From Protula sp. h YS-2021 (taxonomy: Eukaryota > Annelida > Polychaeta > Sabellida > Serpulidae): 64,000 nucleotides of DNA. Positions 50,261-59,200 of the stretch are shown one piece after another. Every line of letters begins with the position of its first letter. The stretch's first letter is position 1. Location of the stretch: positions 8,392,904 to 8,456,903 of the forward strand of contig OX457034.1 in the NCBI GenBank assembly GCA_949752745.1, written 5' to 3'. Position numbers and translations under genes: made by a program. Below the pieces are notes generated by a model. It searched no databases. It had not been told where the DNA came from and was given only the letters and a program-made list of their open reading frames with translations.

Positions 50261-53200
50261 CCGGGCTTGACAGAAGGTGTGATCGCACCCTGCTAGATAT
50301 GCCGGTGGTTGCTTGGGTATGGTGTGACTGACAGGTTTTAATAACATTCAATTAACTCGAAAGCCATGGGGCAAGAATGAAATACGTGTCAGCCTATCCA
50401 TGCCAGTTAGAAGAAGGAGTCTAAGGTTGGGCGATAAATGACTGTTTTATCTCTGCCTGACACAACGCTTCCGTTCTAGACAAAAAAAAAAAAAAGAAAT
50501 AAAAAAGAAAACAATGGTAGTGGGTGAGGTGGAGGAGGAGGTGGTGGTGGTGGTGGTGGTGGTGGGGGGGGGGGGAGAGGGAGGGGGTTCGCATAGTAGA
50601 ACAGTGCGGTTGATATCATTTGGGGTGTTTGAAATTTTAATTTTAAAAACTTTATGATTCACCTATTGCCATGAACTTAACTGAATCATTAAGACATCAC
50701 AGAACAAGTGGATTCAGGATTTTTTGTGGTGGGGGAGGGGGAGGGGGAGCGTGGGATGGTCGTAATTCACAGCCTCCTCCCCTCCTAGGCAACTTAAAGT
50801 TCTGGATCCCTGCATAACTTGAGGGCCATCCGTGTAGTACGTACGCCAAATTTTCGGCCCCCTATCGTATGTACCTCGTGGATGGCCCCTTATGGATTGT
50901 TCTCAGATGGATGGTCCCTTACGGATGATTCCTAATGGATGGTCTCTTCTGGATGGTCCCATATGGATGGTCCCTTTGAATGGTTCCCTGATAGATGGTC
51001 CCTTACAGATGATCACTTATGGATGGTCTCGTCTGGATGGTTCCTTATGGATGGTTCTTATGGATGGTCCCTGATGGATGGTCCCCATGGATGGTCCTAG
51101 ATGGATGGTCCTTCCTTGTTCTGGGGGGTATTCTTAAGCGTTCTGCTCTTTGTTTGCAGCCAGTAACAACTCCGGTCTCCTGCCAGTGGTGCTGTTCATT
51201 CACGCAGAGAGCTACGAGTTTGGCACCGGAAACGCATACGACGGAAGCGTCCTGGCGGCGTATGGCGGCGTCATCGTAATCACCGTCAACTTCCGGCTAG
51301 GGCCTTTTGGTATGTTTACTATTATCATAAGAAGATGTTATGGAGCATGTATACAATAGAAAACAGCAACAACATATAAAGAAAAATACATTTTAACTCA
51401 ATCATTTTCTTTTCTTTGTCTTTTTTGTGCATCAGATAAGTTAAAACGCCAGCGTACCACCAAGGTGAAAAAACTGCAGTTCAAAGAAGCCCGCAACTAG
51501 CCAATCATTTCCTTTTCGTTTGAGTAATTAGGTCACGTGGTCTATCAGTATCAAGACTATATTCTCGCCCTACTCTTCAGTACCTCCACATTTTCTGGAG
51601 AGTATTCGGATTTGAATACTGTTGCTATGTAAGAGCATACCTCTACGGCGGTTCGATCTGCTTTCTTTTCGACCCGTTTGTCCCGCATGTCCAGTGGGGA
51701 TTCCGCGAAAATAGTACTATTCATGAAAGAGTATAAATATCCCGCTTAGCGTTTATACATAGCACACAGTGCTTTCCAGAGGTCATCTGTCCAATAACAA
51801 CGCTTTAAACACACGTGCATTACCCAATCACGTTGCAGGATTTCTTAGCCGCGGAGACAGTAACGCGCAAGGCAACTACGCCCTGCTGGATTTAGTCGCG
51901 GCTATGCATTACATCCGTCAAAACATTCAGCCTTTTGGAGGTGACCCTGACCGGGTGACATTGATGGGTCAAGGTCATGGTGCAGCGCTAATCAATCTCC
52001 TGCTGGTCTCGCCTGTGACAAGAGGTAAATATTGCATAGCAGAAAATACTACATTGTCAATAAAATATTGTATATTTAACAAAATATTGTACAGTAAATA
52101 AACTAGTTAAAGAGTAGTTATGAGGCAAGGGGAGGGATAGCTTTGGCAGGTGCTTCCACGATAAGGGCATCTTCGTATGTTTAGATGAGGGTGGTGCTTC
52201 AGCGGTAATAGGCGGTTAGAAGAGGGATAGCTTTGGTATTTTTAGATGGCGGAGGGAGGTGCTTCCTCAGTAAGGGAAAAATGGCAGCTATATATATTTA
52301 GATGGGGGCGGTGCTTCACCAGTAATGAGAAGGATAGCTTTGTATTTTTAGAGGTGCTTCTGTGGAACTATAAAAGGCCCAGCATCATTTTTATTCCAAG
52401 CCAGACAACATTAGCCTGTGTATGGAGAGGAGGGTGGGGTTGGGGCAGGGGGGGGGGGGTGGGGTGGGTGTTGATACTGAGTATTGAAAAGTTACACACT
52501 CATTTATGATTTTTCTTGCACTCAACATGTGAACACTTAATGATATATATAATGATATAATCTGGATATAAATCATGGGTTGCCAAAGAGAACTGTAAAT
52601 ATCATTCCAGATAAAAAGAAAAATATGTCTTATGATCGGTTTGACCCCATAAAAATCTTCAGTTCAGTTATTTAATTTGACTGGAATACAATAATGACTG
52701 ACTAATCAATCGGAAATCACATAAAAGTATATTAGAAATGTATATAAAAAAGAACACATAAAAACCACATAAATAATTTATTATGAAAATAAACCGCTGG
52801 AGGTAAAGCCTCCTGCTACGAGCCAACTGACATCTAATAAATTATTAAATCCATTGTTACTCTAGTTTTAAATCCTTGTTTTTTTTTACTTGTGTACATG
52901 TCTTTAGTACTTTATGGTGTCGATTTTTATTGCAAATACAGTTTATTGTGTTTAAGTTTTAAAAGGTTGATCAATGTTTCAGCCAGAAATAAAAAAAGAA
53001 GTAAAATTCGAAAAAAAAATGGTCAATGTAATTGCATAAGAAATGTCATTCTGCTTCGCTTCTGCTTCTATTATTCAAGCCCTAAGACTTGTTATAGAGA
53101 GAAAAGCAAAGAAGCTGATCGATGTTCTCATTGAGCAGACATCATTCGTTGAGAACACTGTAAAAGTGCCTATTCAAATAGGCCAATCTATCTGGGGAGG

Positions 53201-56200
53201 GGAGGGGGTGTGGGAGGGATGGGAGGGGGGTGTTCTGCTCATTAAAGAAGAAGAAGAAAAAAATGACTATGGAGGGAGTGTCTGAAGGGGGGAAGCCAGG
53301 ACATCTTTCTAAACGATGTTCTTCTTGCTCAAATGGAAACGAATCGTGCTGCCGAAACAATCAATATACAGTGGAACTTTTGCTAGCGGACCCTGTTCGG
53401 TCAAGCGACCAGACGGGATTTAGACCGCCTATGAGAGTGCTCCAAAGTGGATTTGTGGGTTGGTCTGTTTCCGGGGTTATCTATAATGGCGTGAATTAGA
53501 ACAGGATTGACGAAAACTGGTCATTTTTTGTCGGTTGCTCTTTTATTCCGGGAGTGATCTTATGGCGTCCTGGTAAACCACAAGTAATTTTTCATAATTC
53601 TAAGCTCTGTTTCCTGATTCTCAGAGGTCGACTTTCTAAAAAAAACTGCTAATTTTCTCCTGGAGTTAATAAAACAAAGAAACTTCTAGCGAGTGGTGGT
53701 TTAGCGGCTGAGAAATCAGGAGTGACTCCTTCACGAGTTTGTTTGTCGCAAGGAAAAGGAAACCACATGTGGGAGAAGCTGCTCGGTTTAAAACCATAGT
53801 TACACTAAAATATAATTGAAGGGGTGCATGCATAAACTTGATAACTCCACTTATCAGGAAAATGCACTATTACCACCACGGTATTTCTTGGCCTCTGTTC
53901 TATCACATATGTAAGTCTTACACCTCAAAACCGATTAGAAGTGGGCATTTTTTAGGAAAAGGCGATGGGAAAACCTATGTTTGTTACTAAAATTTCAAAC
54001 TTTAAAAGCGTTTTTCTCCACTGCTGATAACTGCAGTTATCAAGTTTATGCATGGACCCCTTCAATTATCTGTGCATATATTGAGCCCAATTTCGCAGAA
54101 TGCAATGTTACGCATTGGTGACCAGTTAAGGCCCATGCTTGTAGATTATTGTAATAAAATGTGTTGAAATGAGAAACCTCTTCCGATGAGGTAAAAGGAT
54201 ATAGCTCTAAAGAACTTAAGTTACAAAATGCAGAATAAAAGATAATTGTGATAATTGGAAAACCCCTAGAAAAACAATTTCGAGAACCCGAATACCAGAA
54301 TTTGTACATACTGATACAGAATTTGTACATACTGATGTCTACTAATCGCATAATGTTTGCACTGCTGGGATCAATATCTGGAAAGATGTTCATGATAACA
54401 TGAGCTTAATCAAATATATCATGAACACTGTAAGAAAGCTGTGATGCTTGATGTGTTTGATAATCGATACTCGAACAAAAGCACTTGGTTGCACATCCAT
54501 TAATGTTCATGTGAGGAAATAAAGAAATAGCTGTATAAGTGTAGACAGAGTTCCAAAAGTGTGCACCAAATTGCATTTGTTGACATTAAAAGGCTTTCGA
54601 GTATGTGAAAACCTAATACGAACACACGATCTAACTAACAGAAGGACTGTTCAGAGTCCTTAAGATGTCGATAGCGCAAAATTAAAACTGACGTTATCAG
54701 AAGGAGTTTCGTGGATGAGAATGTTCATGCAAAGACAATGCATGATGTCACAACTATGGTTTAAACTTCTATATTCTTATAGATCATTAGTTAAATTCTA
54801 CCAAAGGACGAGATGCAAAGGTTTAACTGTTTTAACTCTGTTGCCCACTGAAGGCCAAAACATAGAATTTAATTACATTTGGGACCCAAGGACCAAAAGT
54901 AAAATAATTAATCTTGTCTTGTAGTTATTTTGTCCTTTGCCTGGCCGGTTTATCATTTAAACCCAGTTCCGTTCCTAATTGATTGCATTAACCCTCGAAA
55001 CTGCGTTTTAACACAATTGTATGTGAGTGAGAACATTTTGCTGTGAAGCAAAACATGACACGGAATGGTAGTCCTCTATTTTTGGAAATGCCTGTCCTCA
55101 TAACGCTTGCAACTTAAATAGGTTGCCGGGAAAAATTAAAGAAATAGCTCTTATTAACAAGTAGGAGCCTTGCAAAGAGTATATTGAAGTTTGTTCGGAA
55201 ACAATGTTTAGGGCCTTTTTCTCTGTAGTGGTCTGTTTTTTCTGTCATTATTACTCCTGTAGCCAAACTGGGGGCAGGACCACCAAATTTCGCACATACC
55301 TGGTATTTGACCAGAAGCTTTGCTTGTCAATCTTTATTTTCACCTATTTTCATTTTCCTTGATCAAAACGCGAAGCAAAAACAAAAACAACAAAAACTAG
55401 AGCCTCATTTTGCTAGCGAAATGTTAAACACTTGACAAAAATTAAAACGCAAAAATACTTCCTTCAGTGGGTTATTTCTTGAATAATATATTGCAAACAA
55501 CACAGCTTGAATACGTTTTATAAGCCGATTTGGTTTGGTCGTTTGGTTTTTGTTGACTTAAGGTTTTATTGACTGATCAGGCATACGACGTGTTATCTCT
55601 TTACGCAGTGAGAGCTCGCAAAAAGCTGAGCAAACTGTGTGTTTTGTGATGTGCTTCGCATTTACTTGCAAAAAGTACACTCTTTTCACATGACGTTTTA
55701 ACAAAGAAAGCGAAATCGAACACGAAAATAAAAAGTGACGTGCACACGTTCAGATCAAGCTCTTCATAAGTCCCAAGTTTCATGGTCCTAAATTGTGCAA
55801 AATTTTACCTGGTCATTTCATGTACACTGTATGTTTATGTTCATAACAACTGGGGGCACAAAAATACGACTTTGAACACTTTGAAAATGTGTGTTAAAGT
55901 TATGCTAAGTTGCGAGATGCATCAAAACTCCATGCAACACAGCTTTTTACATGTTTTTCCCCATAAACATTATCACTTCGAGAAAAGGTCGTTTTGAGGT
56001 TGCGTCAGTGACCAGGTCAAACCAAGGTCAAAGATTGTAATTTAGTTCTGATTTTGGTTTGGTCGAAAACCCAGATCAAAAATCCACTTTTGCAGCAATA
56101 AATCTGGTTGTAATTCGGTTGCGATCACATCTGCGATCATAGATCAATGCCCACTCAATATCTTTAACATCCGTCGCACATGCGTTTGATAAAAACGCTC

Positions 56201-59200
56201 TTTAGACGTGACATTTGTTTTCATTGCCAAAAAAACCCTAACTGCTTCCGACGCTCACTTAACGTCTCTGACGCAGCGTTGGATATATTTTCCAAAATCG
56301 ACGATTTAAATAAATGTTAAAAAGGAGACGTTGCAAAAATGTTCCGATTAGAAACAATAAAGCCGTAGTCGTGCTAGCACTCACAGAAAATGTAAGTCTG
56401 GAACTGGTAATAACTGGTCGCTTTGAAACTGGTAATGACTGTTTGCTTTGAAGCCAGGACATAAATAATGGAATATTTAGAAGCGCGCCAGATTTTACAG
56501 CCTACTTTTGAAGTGTATTCATGAACAGTGACTTTATGCATATCCTGCGTTACTCGATGACCCAAAAGGAACTTTTACGTTGAGATTAATAGTATTCCTT
56601 ATGACTGTCACTGTCCAGACAGAGATGTGATTAATATTTTCGCTATGTCACTCCTCCGAAATTACTCTTTCGACGTCTAAATAAGTCGGTAGATGTTGTG
56701 AAGTTGATTTACCCTTCTCCCCTCATTTAGTCAACTGCAAAAAAACCAGCTGGGTGAAAAATTTGGATTCAAATTACGACCCAAGAAAAATAAATAAAAA
56801 TAGAAAAAATGAACTGGTGGTGATGTGGCCAATTTTTCGCTTTGCTGGTGGTCATATGGTTAGTGGTCTTTTGTCCGGTGGTAGTATGACCGGTGGGCAT
56901 TTGGTATGGAGGTCACTTTTACCATCCTTTGGTTTTGCCGTGTAGGCTTCCACAATCATCAAGCAGAAGAACTGATGAAACATTAAAATATTTACTGGGA
57001 TGACTAAATTATAATCACGTCATAAGCATTAATGTGACGTTATTTCGTAACAAACTTGCAACAAATGGAGGTATCTTTATTTGGGGGTTGTGTATTCTTT
57101 GAGGTGGTAAGAAAACTCAAAATGGTTTTTATAATGTGAAAACAACTTGATACCAAGTGTAGAGGTGAGCATTCCCGAAAGGTTGGAGATTAGCATCACC
57201 GATGAGATATTTGCTGTTTAACCTTAACTGCAAAGATACAGCATATTGCAAATGCCAGCAATATTTGCTCACTCTTTAGCAGTAGTGGACGGATCAATGG
57301 CTGGTGCTGTTAGCTGTGTGGTAGGTAGCGTGTGCCTCCCTTATAACAAATAGGCTGCAATGGCAAACTTTCAATGTCCATTTTTGCATATAAAATATTA
57401 ATGAATTTCTCAAAACTGAGGTGGGCCAACTGGGCATGTTGCAATGTATCTGTCAAAATAGCTTCCTAGCTATAACTATCTCAGATGAGTTCGCGTGACA
57501 GGGTTATATCGAAAAAAAGGAATCATACCGAAACACCTTCAATAAACTACGGGAATTGAAAATCCCCAAGCGTAATTACTAGCTTCAGTTAAGCACAGCT
57601 GATGGGGTATGTGCGAGAAGGATGCCCTTTCATAGAGTAAGGAGCAAAACTGGTTTAGAACGGTTTCGAACTTACAAAGAAGTTTCTTAGAAAGGTTTCG
57701 GAATCTGAAAAAAGGATTAGCTTGTCTGCAAAGGAAAGAAAACAAAATCAGCCTGAAATTTTTTTTTTAACTTGTACTCGAAGAGAGAAAGTGGTTTTGA
57801 AAATCTTAACTTTTTGGCCATGTGCTTGAAAGTTCAACTTTAAGTTTTTTTGTGGGGTGTGGGTGGGTGTGGGTGGGCAAACCTGCTCAGATTTCCCGTT
57901 GTATCCACAACTCATTACAATCATTTGTTGACAACCAACCATCGTAAAATCATGTGCAAAAATGTATGACCCTTGTAAACTGGTATAGATACAAATATAG
58001 AATAAACTATAAAATAAAATATAGAACAAGATATGAACAAAATATAGAATAAAATAAAGAATAAGATATAGAATATGATATCGAAGAAGATATAGAATAA
58101 AATATAGAAAAGAATACAAAATAAATATAGAATAACATATAGAATAAAATATAAAATAAAATATAGATTAAGATATATAATAAAATATAGAATAATATAT
58201 AGATTAAATTGTAGAATAAGATATAGAATAGATCATAGAATAGATATAGAATAAATTATAGAATACAATATGAAATAAGATATAGAATAAAATATAAATA
58301 AAATATAGAATACGATATATAATAAAATATAGAAAAAAATACAGAATAAAATACTAAATGTCTTGATTCAAAGTACTATATGTCCTCATATAAATAAAAT
58401 GCAATTATTGGAGTCTGGGCACAGATTTTGTTTGAATACAGGAAGGTTTCATATAACAATAAATTAGTCCAGATACATTTAGAGGATATTGATCTATTTC
58501 ATATTTTAATGATGGCAGTTTCCGGAAGTAGATTGTTTGAGAGGGTCATTCTGCTAAGCGGGTCGGCGTTGAGTACATGGGCACTGAGCTCTGACCCACT
58601 GCGGCTCACCCAGCAGCTCGCTGAACACGTGAACTGTAGCAGCCTGTGGGACACCAGCCCAATGCTTTTGGAGGTCAGTGAAAAACTAATGCATATAGAT
58701 GATTGGCTATAAATCACGTGACACTGACTCTCGGTCACGTGACATTGATTTGGTCACGTGGCTGTACATTAGGCCATGCTTCTTTGGTTCTATTCGCGCT
58801 TCTTTAAAGTAATAATAATAATAATAATAATAATTATAATGATGATGATAATAATAAAATAATAGCTTTATAAATATAATTTATAAATTATTATCATTAA
58901 AGATTGTAGCTTTTATATTTTAGAGTGAACAATTTTCTGAAAACAGTCAGAAATTAAACCTCGGTATGGTTTTAACAAATACAGAACTTTCACTGTTTCT
59001 TTTTAAATCCCGTGTCACTACTCCCCAAAGGCTGATGCGATAAAAAAAACCAATCTCATTTGCTTTAAATAGTGTCTCAACAATAGAACAGTTCAGGAGA
59101 TTCTCAGTCTTGACGTCACAGCACCGACTTACAACAGTGCGTGGGGACCAGTTATCGACAGGAGAAGTGTCCTACCGTCAGACGTACGGACACTGATAGA

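Larger units (their letters stand above)
38112..51159 (+). other. Intron 1 (13 kb) of the neuroligin-like gene
   Basis: The intron lies just after EDCLYLNIYVP, the place where vertebrate neuroligins have alternative site A. No cassette exon could be recognised. Stretches without separate entries (38120-38640, 38740-39240, 39600-40230, 41900-44080, 45400-46070, 48540-49750, 50270-50880) hold only AT-rich unique sequence with G-runs near 38245-38290, 39253-39350 and 39896-39930. Confidence 0.75.
52025..58518 (+). other. Intron 3 (6.5 kb) of the neuroligin-like gene
   Basis: It contains the repeats listed separately. The remaining stretches (52520-53360, 54075-55410, 55800-57970) are AT-rich, with no exon or gene that I can support. 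A 21-bp tandem duplication (CAGAATTTGTACATACTGAT) is at about 54297-54338. Confidence 0.7.

Noticed and set aside
49764..50351. Long ORFs rich in Met, Ile or His on both strands
   Set aside because: They are readings of a GAT trinucleotide tract in all frames, with no domain or start context.
54046..54393. 115-codon - strand ORF
   Set aside because: It overlaps the arm of the MITE and a 21-bp duplication, and no motif was recognised.
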